Origin: DAOUJW01 sp965218945
GTDB taxonomy: Bacteria; Chloroflexota; Dehalococcoidia; Lucifugimonadales; UBA2985
Assembly: GCA_965218945.1 (NCBI GenBank)
Contig: OZ244718.1
Span: forward strand, 930,001-994,000
Reading direction: 5' to 3'
Length of the DNA stretch: 64,000 nucleotides
Shown: positions 25,390 to 34,890 of the stretch, in pieces
Numbering within the stretch: position 1 is the first letter of the stretch
Layout of the letters: every line of letters starts with the position of its first letter
The notes under the pieces: model-generated
What the model was told of the DNA's origin: nothing
Seen by the model: the letters and a program-made list of their open reading frames with translations, nothing else
Databases searched by the model: none
Program-made: the position numbers and the translations under genes

Positions 25390-26094
25390 ATGGACGGCAC
25401 ACGTCAACCGATGGAGACCCCAACAGGCCGGCCTAAAGACTCCGCTGCGCGCAGAGCGGGGCTATTTCTGCTGCTGACGGCGGCGGCCACCGTTGTTATG
25501 GTGTACGCCCGCGTCTCCGCGGACGCCGACCAACCAACTCTGCTGGAGTCGCTGCGGGCCATCGCCGCGAGCAAGGCCATGTACAGCCTCAGCGGCGCTG
25601 CCCGGTTCATCTCCGGAGTAACACTCATCGCCGGGGCGTGGTTCCTGTTGAGGACCCGTGTCGTTCTGGAGGGATTTGGGATTCCCATTGTCCCGTACCT
25701 GTTCGTAGCGTCGGGAGCATTCACGGTCGTATCCGGCGTCTGCGCTCTGGCGCTGGCCGCATCCGCGCCGGGTGCGCACGAGGCCGCTGCCCTCAGCGCC
25801 GTGGACTCATCAACAGAGATTGTAGCCTATCTCCGGTGGCTCGCCGGCAAGATAGGTTTCTCGATAGCAGGGTTGGCGCTGGGGGTTGTGGCGCATCGCC
25901 AGTGGAAGGTCGGCGGTGCGATAAGGCGTATTGCGCCTGCGTCGGCGCTGATTGGTATCGGGATGCAGTTCATTTGGGTGGACGCAGCGACTATCATGCA
26001 TCGAATCACGGGTGTCGCCTTCTTTGTGTGGTTGATCGTCATCGGTGTCGTGCTGCTTACGGGCAGGGTAGAGCGGCGCTTCGCCCGTGACTAG
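25390..26094 (+). CDS. multi-span membrane protein, unknown function
   Basis: The ATG at 25390 follows GAGGAGACTG and gives 234 residues with about six predicted membrane helices (for example LFLLLTAAATVVMVYAR, FISGVTLIAGAWFLL, YLFVASGAFTVVSGVCALALAAS, WLIVIGVVLLTG). The first external loop is acidic (ADADQPTLLESL). I do not recognise the family; no catalytic motif is evident. It stands alone, between the selenoprotein-like gene and the small zinc-ribbon gene. Confidence 0.75.
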   Translation: MDGTRQPMETPTGRPKDSAARRAGLFLLLTAAATVVMVYARVSADADQPTLLESLRAIAASKAMYSLSGAARFISGVTLIAGAWFLLRTRVVLEGFGIPIVPYLFVASGAFTVVSGVCALALAASAPGAHEAAALSAVDSSTEIVAYLRWLAGKIGFSIAGLALGVVAHRQWKVGGAIRRIAPASALIGIGMQFIWVDAATIMHRITGVAFFVWLIVIGVVLLTGRVERRFARD

Positions 26095-26205
26095 AGAGGT
26101 CTCCCGCCCCATGAGTACAGCCGCGAGAAAAGGCGAAGGAAGCTAGCTCGTCGCAGGGGGGTTACGAATTCGGTGCCGCCAGCCGAAAAATTGTGGAACT
26201 GTGGA

Positions 26206-26274
26206 GATTAAGACTTGGCTACAAAACGGCGGGAATTTGCCGGCGCTTCCCACACCTGTTACCACAACGAGTGA
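26206..26274. repeat. dispersed intergenic repeat, copy 1
   Basis: This stretch (starting GATTAAGACTTGGCTACAAA and ending CACCTGTTACCACAACGAGTGA-like) matches 33133-33200 at roughly three of four positions over about 68 bases, with a shared GGAATT core and GTTACCACA end. Both copies lie in long gene-free stretches. It may be a MITE-like or REP-like element. Confidence 0.55.
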
Positions 26275-26719
26275 TGAGAGAAAAAGTCGGCCTACACCCG
26301 ACTGACTTTGCCCAGGCTACGACTCCCATCTCCGACAGAGCATTTTGCGCGTAGGGAAGCCTCCGGCGGTTCGAGTCCACGATGGCTGACGATGTTGGCT
26401 ACGCATTCAACCTGCTCACTCTCTGGCGGGTGTGGAGTTCATCACGCCTATAAGGCCATCCGTTTCGGTCCGAAGCCTTGTCCTGTCTTGTGAACTGAGG
26501 CAATTGGCGGCGACCCCTTATCACTCCATCGCCTGGACCTGCCCCTCGTGTCAGAGTGTACCTGTCTGCTAGGAGCCTGTGGGAGAAAGACGCTATTCGT
26601 CGTAGTACTCGCGACTATAGAACGTATATGAAGGCAGTGCAACGCTAATCGTACCATAACACAATGTGTATTATGTACATAGTTGGTCTCAGAGAATACG
26701 CCAGCCACACTAGGAGCAA

Positions 26720-26755
26720 TTGCTGACTTATGCTTGGTCATATTGTAGGATAGAC
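26720..26755 (+). promoter_or_regulatory. conserved upstream block of the first DUF5679-like gene
   Basis: TTGCTGACTTA (26720-26730) and TCATATTGTAGGATA (26738-26752) are almost identical in sequence and spacing to 39971-40003 before the second paralogue. TTGCTG fits a -35 box; the -10 is not clear (CATATT or TAGGAT). Conservation between paralogues outside the coding region suggests a promoter or shared regulator site. Confidence 0.5.
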
Positions 26756-26783
26756 CTTACTATTAGAAACTTGGAGGAATGCC

Positions 26784-26927
26784 TTGGAAGCGTATTGTTT
26801 GAAGTGCCGGACCAAGAGGGAGATGGGCAATCCGCAGGCCATTACGATGAAGAATGGCCGCCCGGCTACTCAAGGTGTATGCCCAGCCTGCTCCACAAGG
26901 ATGTTCCGGATCGGCAAAGCTGAATAG
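26784..26927 (+). CDS. 47-residue zinc-ribbon protein, DUF5679-like (paralogue 1, TTG start)
   Basis: A TTG start with GGAGG six bases upstream. The product reads MEAYCLKCRTKREM...ITMKNGRPATQG...CPACSTRMFR: two Cys-x-x-Cys knuckles 27-30 residues apart, enough for one zinc ribbon. Small proteins of this layout (DUF5679) are common in Chloroflexota and other bacteria; their role is unknown, with nucleic-acid or ribosome association a reasonable guess. The paralogue at 40035 differs at about nine positions. A hairpin follows the stop. Confidence 0.85.
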   Translation: MEAYCLKCRTKREMGNPQAITMKNGRPATQGVCPACSTRMFRIGKAE

Positions 26928-26929
26928 TC

Positions 26930-26950
26930 CGGCGGTTCCAGAGACCGCCG
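26930..26950 (+). terminator. short GC hairpin after the DUF5679-like gene
   Basis: CGGCGGT (26930-26936) pairs with ACCGCCG (26944-26950) over a seven-base loop, three bases after the stop. No T-run follows, so termination strength is uncertain. Confidence 0.5.
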
Positions 26951-27105
26951 CCGGTAACTGTCGAAAGGAACGTCGCGGCAATAGGCGATGGTACCCGGCG
27001 GCCTCCAATCGAAGACGGTTCTGTCTACCGTCCACTTTGGCCCCCACTCACGGTACAATTATGTCAATGGCGATCGGAACATCATAAAGAAACAAGGAGG
27101 AATCA

Positions 27106-28035
27106 ATGAAGTTCGTGATGTACAACGACAATCAGCCGGGCATTCTGACCGATGCGGGCGTTATAGACATAGGTGACCTCTGCCCCGGCGACGGCCAGGC
27201 CGCAATTGTCCATCTAGTCACCAACTACGACGACCTGAAATCCCAGCTTGAGACCCGCGCCGCCGAGGGCACGCCGGTCGCCGGCGCGCAACTGCAGGCG
27301 TCGCTGCCGCGCCCCGGCAAGATCCTCTGTATGGGCGGCAACTACCGCGAGTTCGGTGCACGGGAGCCTTCACCAATGTGGGGCTTCACCAAGAGCCTCC
27401 ACAGCATTCTGGGCCCGGGCGGCGCCGTGGTCCTCCCTGACATAGACGCCAACATCTTTCACCATGAGGCGGAGCTCGTGTTGATCTTCAGCAAGGGCGG
27501 CAAGGACATCCCGGCGTCGGAGGCCATGGACTACGTCTTCGGCTACACGGGGGGTGTGGACGTCTCGGCGCGAATGCCGGCAACCGGCGGCGGCCGGGTG
27601 CCCAACACGCTGCCCATCGCGGAGCACAAGTCGCATCCCACCTTTTGTCCCCTTGGCCCATGCATAGTGACCAAGGACGAGATCGCGGACCCTGAGAATT
27701 TGCAGGTCACCTTGAGCGTCGACGGCGAGCTGCGCGTTAACTACAACACCGACGACCTCGCCCACTCCATAGCCGAATCTATCGAGTACGTGGCGGCTAT
27801 CGAGGAGATCAGCCCCGGCGACGTGCTCTTCATGGGCACCAACCACCAGGGCCTTGGCGCGATGCAGGACGGCGACACCATCGAGATGGGCATCGAGGGC
27901 GTGGGCAGATTCAGCTTCACGGTCAGCGACCCGCTCAAGCGCCGCTGGCCCAAGGGCGTCGACGAGGTGACGGCCAAGGACATTCGCGAGGGTGCCGGTG
28001 GCCCAGGCCGCCAGGCCCGACCCCTGCCGACCTGA
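27106..28035 (+). CDS. fumarylacetoacetate hydrolase (FAH) family protein
   Basis: A 309-residue protein with the FAH/HpcE catalytic domain. It has KILCMGGNYREF, the metal-binding acidic residue region FHHEAELVLIFSKGGKDI, VFGYTGGVDVSAR, and the C-terminal EEISPGDVLFMGTNHQGLGAMQDGD. Family members hydrolyse or hydrate acyl-pyruvate type C-C bonds in aromatic and sugar-acid breakdown, with Mg or Mn. AAGGAGGA precedes the ATG. Neighbours are an aldolase-fold protein and a molybdoenzyme, in keeping with a degradation cluster, although they are on the other strand. Confidence 0.9.
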   Translation: MKFVMYNDNQPGILTDAGVIDIGDLCPGDGQAAIVHLVTNYDDLKSQLETRAAEGTPVAGAQLQASLPRPGKILCMGGNYREFGAREPSPMWGFTKSLHSILGPGGAVVLPDIDANIFHHEAELVLIFSKGGKDIPASEAMDYVFGYTGGVDVSARMPATGGGRVPNTLPIAEHKSHPTFCPLGPCIVTKDEIADPENLQVTLSVDGELRVNYNTDDLAHSIAESIEYVAAIEEISPGDVLFMGTNHQGLGAMQDGDTIEMGIEGVGRFSFTVSDPLKRRWPKGVDEVTAKDIREGAGGPGRQARPLPT

Positions 28036-28221
28036 TAGCAGAAATTCGGGTGAGTGTCGAATGCCCCCGCTCCTCATCGGCGAAAGCCGAGCTGAGGAGG
28101 CGGGGCCGGGCCAGCGGCGCGTGCGCAATCGACCGATATGAGTCGATGCAAGACAGCTACATCCGAGCTACGACAAATGGAGCGTGACCCAGGACAATGT
28201 ATCGCGTGTACCCGGACGCTG

Positions 28222-28962
28222 CTACTTCTTGTAGGACGCGTCCTTCCGGTCCAGCGTACGCAGGAGCCAGGCCCATTCCAAGGCGACGGGTTCGCGGTCG
28301 AAGAATGCGGCGGTCCTTCCAATGGCGGAGATAGGCGCTTGGCGTATGGCCTGGCCAGTCGATTGCGCCAGTACCTGGACCTTGCAGGCTTGCTCAAGCT
28401 GCCACATCCTGACCCATGCCTCTGCGACGGAGCGGCCCACGGTGAGTAGGCCGTGGTTGCGCAGGATCATCGCATTCTTGTCGCCGAGGTCAGTCACGAG
28501 CCGTTCTCGCTCGTCGATGTCGACAGCCACGCCCTCGAACTCATGGTAGGAGAGTCGCTCATGGAATTGGTAGGCATCTTGCTGGAGAGGCAACAGGCCC
28601 CTCTCCAACGCCGATACAGCCATGCCGTAGGGCGTATGGGTGTGCATTACGCAGGTCACGTCGTGCCTTGCGGCATGGATTGCGGAGTGGATGACGTAGC
28701 CGGTGACGTTAATGCGGCGTTCGCCTTCGTCGAGGATGTTTCCGTCCATGTCAATCTTGACCAGGTTCGAAGCTGTGACCTCTTCGTAGCCAAGGCCGTA
28801 CTCATTGATAAGGAACTGGTCGTCGGCGCCCGGGACGCGCGCCGTGATGTGGTTGTATATGAGCGACGTCATGCCGAAATGATCCGTCAGGCGATAGGCG
28901 GCAGCCAATTCCACGCGAGCTTGCCACTCGGCATCCGAGTAGGTGTGGGTCTTCGTTGTCAT
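28222..28962 (-). CDS. class II aldolase/adducin domain protein lacking the usual Glu
   Basis: A 246-residue member of the class II aldolase/adducin family. The metal-binding pair is in CVMHTHTPYG and the third His in ILRNHGLLTVG. At the position of the catalytic Glu seen in fuculose-phosphate aldolase, this protein has Gly (INVTGYVIH), unlike the aldolase at 2737. It is therefore a metal-binding family member whose aldol chemistry is uncertain; related proteins act as decarboxylases or epimerases. GGAGAGGAGA precedes the ATG. Convergent with the FAH-family gene. Confidence 0.88.
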   Translation of the reverse strand: MTTKTHTYSDAEWQARVELAAAYRLTDHFGMTSLIYNHITARVPGADDQFLINEYGLGYEEVTASNLVKIDMDGNILDEGERRINVTGYVIHSAIHAARHDVTCVMHTHTPYGMAVSALERGLLPLQQDAYQFHERLSYHEFEGVAVDIDERERLVTDLGDKNAMILRNHGLLTVGRSVAEAWVRMWQLEQACKVQVLAQSTGQAIRQAPISAIGRTAAFFDREPVALEWAWLLRTLDRKDASYKK

Positions 28963-29212
28963 GATTGCAATCTCCTCTCCCTGGAATCCCGCTGCGCAAC
29001 TCGCTATTCCGCGTTAGCGCGGCGGGCGACACCTTCTCCTGAGCCAGACCGGCTATATGGGCAATTATGACGAAGATATGGCCCGCATACGATGAGTATC
29101 AGGCGAGAACCTCGCGCATAATACCCTTGGTCATACTTGAACGTATCCCTCGACGGTAGAACGCTACGCCACTTCAACCGGTCCAGGGTCCAGGGGGTTC
29201 CCGGATCAGAGG

Positions 29213-31543
29213 TTACATCTTCGCCGTACTCTCATTCACAGCCTCAATGATGGCGCCTGGAGTCATGGGTACCCTGGTCATGCGAACGCCGGTGGCGTTG
29301 TAAACCGCGTTGGCCACTGCTCCGATGACGGGGACTATGGGGATCTCCCCGGCTCTTCCCCTCAATCCGAATGGGTGGCCTGGGTTGGGCACCTCCACAA
29401 TGACCGTATCTATCATAGGCAGGTCCAGGGTGGTTGGCATACGGTAGTCCAGAAAAGTAGAGTTGGCAATGGCGCCATCTCCGGTGTAGAAATACTCCTC
29501 GTTCAGCGCCCACCCAACTCCCTGCGCGGTCGAACCCTGTGCCTGTCCTTCCACGAAGCTGGGGTGGACCGCCTTGCCGACGTCTATAAAGGTGGTATAG
29601 CGTAGTACGCTCACCTTTCCCGTCTCGGGGTCAACCTCCACGTCCACCAGGTTTCCGCCAAATATTACCCCGCCGGGCCCGGTTGGGAATGAATACCCCG
29701 CGCAGGTGATTGGGCCTCCCGTGCGCATGAGCCTACCGGCCAACTCTTTGAAACTCATCCTGTCGGCCTGGTTCTTGGCGCATACGAACGTGCCGTTCTT
29801 GAACTCCACGTCCTCTGGTTGTACCTCCCATACCAAGGCGGCGCGAGCGCTCATCTGAAGCTTGACCTGCTCCGCAGCAGCGATGGCAGCCAAACCCGTT
29901 GAATAGGTGATCTTGCTGCCGTTGGCTACACCGCTCCAACCTGCGGAGTCGGTATCGCCAACTGTGGATACCACGTCCGTCGCCTCCAGTCCCAACACTT
30001 CGGCAGCCTGCATTGCCACGGTGGTCCGTGTGCCGCTGAGGTCGTTTGAGCCCGTCATGAGGGTTATGGTGCCGTTCGCGTTGACACTGATGGTGGCAAC
30101 GTGAGGCGTAGCTCCCTCACCACCTATGGCCCTGGCGGCCACGGATACCCCACGACCCCGGTTGGGCCCGTCGAGAGGGGCATTGTAGTGGGGATGGGTC
30201 TTCATGGCTTCCAGGATCTCCATGCAGGCAATTCGCGGATATAACACTCCGTTGGGCATCCGTTCCCCTTCATACACAGCGTTCCTCAACCGGAACTCCA
30301 TAGGGTCAATACCCAGCTTCTCCGCCAACTCGTCTATAACACTCTCTACGGCAAAGGTGGCCGGGGGCTGTCCGGGGGCCCGGTAGCTCTGCATCTTCTG
30401 TGTGTTTGTGACGACGTCGTAACCGTCCACCTGGAAGTTCTCGACCTTATATGCCGCCAGACCATTCTGGACACCCGCACCCACCGGTGACCCTGGGAAC
30501 GCTCCTGCCTGGTAAGCGAGGTAGAACTCGGCAGCGGTGATTCGCCCCGACTTATCGGCCCCCATCTTGAGCCGAATATAGGTTGCGGAAGCGGGACATG
30601 TACTTTCGAAGGTCTCCTTGCGGCTCATGACCATCTTAACGGGCAGGCCGCTCTTCTTGGAGAGAATAGCCGCCATGGGATTGAGGGGGTTGGTGTTTGG
30701 GCCTTTGCCCCCAAACCCTCCACCACACTCCATGGCAATCACTTTCAGCATTGACTCTGGAATACCGATGATGGAGGCAGTGCCCTCGCGAACGTCAAAG
30801 GTGCCCTGAGTGGTGGTCCAAATAGTCACGTAGCCGTCCGGGTTCCACTGTACAGCAGTTGCGAATGGCTCTATATAGCCCGGGTGGACCGGCTGAGAAG
30901 AGAACTCCCGCTCCACAATGACCTCTGCCTCCTTGAACCCGGTTTCTAAATCACCTCGGCTAAGCTGGGCGTGGCTTGCCACGTTGGATTTAGTATCTGA
31001 GACCTCTCTCCCAGCCGGGCCGCGTATTACAGTAGTCAGGCTATCGTGGACCAAAGGGGCATCGTCCTTGAGAGCGTCCTCTATAGTGAGGACAGCCGGT
31101 AGTACCTCGTATTCCACATGGATAAGCTTTGCGGCTTCTTCGGCTATATGAGGGCTGGTTGCTGCGATAGCTGCCACCGGGTGGCCTCGGTAGAGCGCCT
31201 TGTCGCGGGCCATGAAGTGCTCGGCCATTATCCTGGCGCCGCGGAACTGCTCTGCGATGAAATCTATAGCCTGCTGCTGTTCGAAGATGGGGAAGTCCTT
31301 GGCGGTGATCACGGCCTTTACGCCCGGAGTAGCCTCGGCATCTCTAGTGTCTATGGAGAGAATACGAGCGTGGGCATGGGGACTCGTCAGCATCTTGCCG
31401 TGAAGCATTCCGGGTAAATGTATATCGGCTCCAAACCTGGCAGCGCCGGTCACCTTTTCCAGGCCGTCCAGCCGGGGCGCCCTGGTGCCTACTATTCTAT
31501 ACTGGGCCGGCTCTGCAAGACCTTTGTCGGTCTCAGTAGTCAT
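29213..31543 (-). CDS. xanthine dehydrogenase family molybdopterin-binding subunit (CoxL/XdhA type)
   Basis: A 776-residue molybdenum hydroxylase large subunit of full length. The N-terminal hammerhead domain reads APRLDGLEKVTGAARFGADIHLPGMLHGK. The cofactor-binding part has the glycine-rich ECGGGFGGKG, SYRAPGQPPATFAVE and, near the C-terminus, GLRGRAGEIPIVPVIGA holding the conserved active-site Glu. Such enzymes hydroxylate aldehydes, purines, aromatic heterocycles or oxidise CO. The [2Fe-2S] and FAD subunits that normally sit beside it are absent on both sides, so partners must be elsewhere. AAGGAGG precedes the ATG. Confidence 0.93.
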   Translation of the reverse strand: MTTETDKGLAEPAQYRIVGTRAPRLDGLEKVTGAARFGADIHLPGMLHGKMLTSPHAHARILSIDTRDAEATPGVKAVITAKDFPIFEQQQAIDFIAEQFRGARIMAEHFMARDKALYRGHPVAAIAATSPHIAEEAAKLIHVEYEVLPAVLTIEDALKDDAPLVHDSLTTVIRGPAGREVSDTKSNVASHAQLSRGDLETGFKEAEVIVEREFSSQPVHPGYIEPFATAVQWNPDGYVTIWTTTQGTFDVREGTASIIGIPESMLKVIAMECGGGFGGKGPNTNPLNPMAAILSKKSGLPVKMVMSRKETFESTCPASATYIRLKMGADKSGRITAAEFYLAYQAGAFPGSPVGAGVQNGLAAYKVENFQVDGYDVVTNTQKMQSYRAPGQPPATFAVESVIDELAEKLGIDPMEFRLRNAVYEGERMPNGVLYPRIACMEILEAMKTHPHYNAPLDGPNRGRGVSVAARAIGGEGATPHVATISVNANGTITLMTGSNDLSGTRTTVAMQAAEVLGLEATDVVSTVGDTDSAGWSGVANGSKITYSTGLAAIAAAEQVKLQMSARAALVWEVQPEDVEFKNGTFVCAKNQADRMSFKELAGRLMRTGGPITCAGYSFPTGPGGVIFGGNLVDVEVDPETGKVSVLRYTTFIDVGKAVHPSFVEGQAQGSTAQGVGWALNEEYFYTGDGAIANSTFLDYRMPTTLDLPMIDTVIVEVPNPGHPFGLRGRAGEIPIVPVIGAVANAVYNATGVRMTRVPMTPGAIIEAVNESTAKM

Positions 31544-31986
31544 GAGTATGCCTCCTTACGAGTAGTTCCGGATGCCTCACAAGTTTAGCTGGAATTCTCT
31601 CCCGAGTACAGAAGCTGTACAGGGTCAGGAGATTTCGGACAAGACCTCCATTCCCGCTGCATTGGTATCGAGCCTGAAGTTCACCCAGGTCCTTCAGGAT
31701 CGAGCGGTGAAGATCAGCATGGATGGTAAGGGGCGGTAAGTCGACAACATCTTTTTGGAGAGGTTGTGGCGCACAGGTGGCGTGATGTATTTGACCTGCA
31801 AGCCGTAACCCATTGAGGCTAGCAGAGGCGGACTCTCGTGCGCCTCGCAGCCAAGACCTTGAGAAGCTGCCGTAGTTGCCAGAATTGCTTCCCAGATCTG
31901 GTTCCCTAACCTGCTCTCTGGATAAGGGCAAGCAGCGCCGAGTTACAAACTTCCGGGTAGGTGGTTCGTTCTGCCCGCCGTACCGT
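31544..31986. other. intergenic, no gene supported
   Basis: A leftward open frame (about 130 codons) fills part of this stretch, but it has no ribosome site, no recognisable domain and an Arg/Ser/His composition typical of chance frames in G+C-rich DNA. No other structure was noticed. Confidence 0.4.
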
Positions 31987-33012
31987 TTATCCGGGTAATT
32001 CTACAATCGACGCCCAAGTCGGCCGGTTGCCCAACGGGTAAGTCTCCATCGGCGTCAGTTTCCCAGTGTCCGGGTCGATTCTGAAGGAGGCCATGCGGCC
32101 CGATTCCTGCCCGGCGGAAAAGAGAAACCTCTCTTGGGGGTCCAGGCACAAGGCGTTGGGTATCGGCTCTGAGGGAACAATACCGTTGGCGGTCAATTCT
32201 CCCGTCGCCGTATCTACTGAATAGCAAGCGATGCTGTTATGTCCCCGGTTGTGAGCGTAAAGGAATCTCCCCGACGCGGAGACCTGAATCTGGGAGCAGG
32301 TATTCCTCTCCTCAAAACCATCCTCAGGCAGGGTGGTTATGGTTTGAAACAGCGACAGCGTTCCCGATCCGGTGTCCAGTTGAAAGCCGCTCACGCTGCA
32401 ACCCTGCTCGTTGGAAAAGTAGAGGATGTCCAGGGACGGGTGAAAACAGTAGTGGCGGGGACCTAGAATCTCTTCCAGATCCACCCGGGCCGGCGAGTTC
32501 GGGCTAATATGGCCGGTGTCTTGGTCGAAGCTGAACTGGAAGATGGCGTTGGGCCCATTGCCGGCGATGTGTGGCACAAAAGCGTAGGTATTGGTCGGGT
32601 CGGTCTGCATGGCGTGGGCGCCGGTGGCCGTTTCCAGCCATTCGATAGGTTGGCCCCCCACCGAGCCATCATCACCAATCGGATGCACTCCCACATGGGC
32701 GCCCTGGTAGTAGGCCGACAGCACGAACTTCCCCCTGCGGTCGGTGGAAATGAAAGTGGGATTAGCCTCCAGGGACACATCCCCGTTCCGGGTGAGTCCC
32801 CCGTTGGCCTGGTCAATCTCGAAGCTGACTATCTGAGGAGCGTCGCGGCAGCCGGCGTAAAGAAACTTCCGGTCCGGGCTGATTGCCAGGCTGGACGGCC
32901 CGCCTGGTACGGATACCTCAGTCTGATGAGTTAGCTTTCCAGTTCGCGCATCAATTTCAAGTACCGAAATCTGGTCGTCCTCTTGCAGTGCAACGTACAT
33001 GAAGTAAGGCAT
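31987..33012 (-). CDS. lactonase family beta-propeller protein (6-phosphogluconolactonase type)
   Basis: A 341-residue seven-bladed propeller of the YbhE/Pgl lactonase family. The repeated blade motif is easily seen: ISVLEIDARTGKLT, SLAISPDRKFLYAG, FQFSFDQDTGHIS, ASGRFLYAHNRGHNSIACYSVDTATGEL, CLDPQERFLFSAGQESGRMASFRIDPDTGKL. The His/Arg cluster in GPRHYCFHPS is typical of the family. Likely hydrolyses a sugar lactone in the cytoplasm; no signal peptide. It may serve with the nearby sugar-acid type enzymes. Confidence 0.9.
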   Translation of the reverse strand: MPYFMYVALQEDDQISVLEIDARTGKLTHQTEVSVPGGPSSLAISPDRKFLYAGCRDAPQIVSFEIDQANGGLTRNGDVSLEANPTFISTDRRGKFVLSAYYQGAHVGVHPIGDDGSVGGQPIEWLETATGAHAMQTDPTNTYAFVPHIAGNGPNAIFQFSFDQDTGHISPNSPARVDLEEILGPRHYCFHPSLDILYFSNEQGCSVSGFQLDTGSGTLSLFQTITTLPEDGFEERNTCSQIQVSASGRFLYAHNRGHNSIACYSVDTATGELTANGIVPSEPIPNALCLDPQERFLFSAGQESGRMASFRIDPDTGKLTPMETYPLGNRPTWASIVELPG

Positions 33013-33641
33013 TGATTCCTCCCGCTGTTAAGTTCTTGAGGGAGAAGTCCGGTACTTTTCGCAACTATACCGGTCTTACAGCCCTGTAGCACAACCCCGG
33101 TGTCCAACACATATTTGTGGTGGACATCGGGGGACTAAGATTTAGCTATAATATAGCAGGAATTAGCCCGTGCTTTCTACACTTGTTACCACATAAGTGA
33201 TTCCGACTTTCGGTTCAGTCCGACCAGGTGGCCGCCATCAATGGCTGCGGCAATTTAACTTGTGACCCCAATAGTGAACCATCGCCACACCAAATCTTGA
33301 AATCTTGGAGATGTTGCCGCCGGATCTCCCGGTTCCAGTTTCCGCCGCTGTCCCAGCTTCATTTTGATGGGCGTTTATGGCTATGCGTGACGGCCTGCCC
33401 AACTCATTGTACAAATACCCGTCCTTGCAGCACAATCTTAACGTGTGCTACAAAGACTGTGCCAAGATGCACTGTGCGATGTTCGATATGGCCTTCCGTG
33501 CAGGGCTGTATTCAAGTTCATATCGAGGTGGCCGTCCGTTAACCCGTGTAATGCGGACGTGCGCGCTTAATCCGGTCTTTGTGGCGTTTCCGGTTTTGCG
33601 GCTCAGAAATCAAGTGGAATCGACAATAGAGGAGAACAGCT
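33013..33641. other. long intergenic region with dispersed repeat copy 2
   Basis: No supported gene in 629 bases. It contains the second copy of the dispersed repeat (33133-33200). Short frames near 33230-33640 have no ribosome sites or domains. AGAGGAGAACAGCT before 33642 is the ribosome site of the next gene. Confidence 0.45.
33133..33200. repeat. dispersed intergenic repeat, copy 2
   Basis: Partner of 26206-26274: GACTAAGATTTAGCTATAAT at its start, GGAATTAGCCCG in the middle and CACTTGTTACCACATAAGTG at its end correspond base by base with few gaps. Confidence 0.55.
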
Positions 33642-34193
33642 ATGACCAGAGTCCCTTACCTGACCAGAGATGACCTGCCCTCGGACAAAAGAGATCTGTA
33701 TGACCAGGTTGCGGCTCATCGAGGACATGTGGCCAGACCTTTCGCGGCCCTTCTCAACAGCCCTGAGGTGGCGTCCAGAGTAGCAATGATCGGGGAACAG
33801 CTCCGCTATGTATCGACTACTCTATCCTCCGATGCCAGAGAGATTGTCACCTTGACTACGGCGAGAGTACTAAAGTGTCAGTATGTATGGACGCATCATT
33901 GCGACTCTGCTAGACAGGCCGGCGTGAGGGAGGAGGTAGTTGAAGCGATCAGGGAAGGCGGCCCGCCCCGGCGTCTGCTGCCGAAGGAGGGGGTGTTCGT
34001 CCAGTTTACACAGGAGCTCCTGGAAGACAAGCGAGTCAGGGATGCGACTTACAGCGCAATCGAACACCTGTTGGGGCAGCAGGGAGCTGTCGAACTGATT
34101 GTGACGATTGGTTACTACTCAATGCTCTGCTTGGCAATTAACGCATTGGAGATAGGTCTTGAAGATGGAGTAGCGCCCCTTCTGCCTACATGA
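33642..34193 (+). CDS. carboxymuconolactone decarboxylase (CMD) family protein
   Basis: A 183-residue all-helical protein of the CMD/AhpD-like superfamily. The conserved core is REIVTLTTARVLKCQYVWTHHCDSARQAGV; the E-x-W-x-x-H-x-x-x-A pattern of the family is recognisable, and Cys residues flank it but not as CxxC. This points to a CMD-like hydrolase or isomerase rather than an AhpD reductase. Members act in aromatic breakdown or as antioxidant proteins. AGAGGAGAAC precedes the ATG. Stands alone. Confidence 0.82.
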   Translation: MTRVPYLTRDDLPSDKRDLYDQVAAHRGHVARPFAALLNSPEVASRVAMIGEQLRYVSTTLSSDAREIVTLTTARVLKCQYVWTHHCDSARQAGVREEVVEAIREGGPPRRLLPKEGVFVQFTQELLEDKRVRDATYSAIEHLLGQQGAVELIVTIGYYSMLCLAINALEIGLEDGVAPLLPT

Positions 34194-34890
34194 AGATACC
34201 CCCCTGCGTGGTCAGTGGTCGCCCACGATGCGTCATGGCTTTCTAAAGAAGAGCACAACTATCCACCGCGCAGCAGCTTGCCCCATGAATCTTTGAGGTC
34301 GGCGACTCATATGATAGATGTGGATACTCGATTGGCTCGTGACGGCTAACGCAGGTCGTTGATCGTCCAGGCTTTGATGTTGGGATCGGATAAAGCTATA
34401 GGCCCGGGGACGCTCAGTATTCTCCTGTCCCTTCGAGGGCCTTCAAGGTCTCATTCCGTTGGAACCGGACAACGTCTGACATGTCTTTGTTATCGATGGG
34501 GACAGTAGTCGAAACCGCTTCCGCATGACAGCCTTTCATCGGAGAAGAGGGGAACGTGTAGATTGTCGGCTAAAATGGGACGGGTGAAGGCTCTGTTCAT
34601 AGAGCCTCCATGTCCTAAGTGGTGAAGTGTTCAGCACACTTGTCGAAACCCAGATACTCATGGAGTGATGGAGGAGAGAGTACAACCAGGAGAGGCCTCA
34701 TAGCGCCCTGGGATACCGTCCGCTGCACCCAAGAACACATCCACACAGGACTCGCATTTCGACTGGTCCAGTTTCCGGGGTGAGGACCAATGTTCGTGCA
34801 GTTGGGATGACGGGATGGTATGGTGAATAGCAGAGAATCGAATTATGATAAGGTGGCAAGATCTAGTAAATCAGGAGGCAGAACGGAAAC
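34194..34890. other. long intergenic region, nothing recognised
   Basis: About 700 bases with frequent stops in all frames and no repeat, RNA gene or domain that I could identify. AGGAGG lies 12-17 bases before the ATG at 34891, and TATGAT/GATAAG near 34841-34850 is a weak -10 candidate for that gene. Confidence 0.45.

Larger units (their letters stand above)
26095..26783. other. long intergenic region with a dispersed repeat and a conserved upstream block
   Basis: No supported gene is seen in these 689 bases. They contain one copy of an approximately 69-bp dispersed repeat (26206-26274) and, at the right end, the block conserved upstream of both DUF5679-like genes. Confidence 0.5.

Noticed and set aside
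26360..26385. GGTTCGAGTCC looking like a tRNA T-loop
   Set aside because: The flanking bases do not form the T-stem, and no acceptor, D or anticodon arms can be built from the 70 bases upstream.
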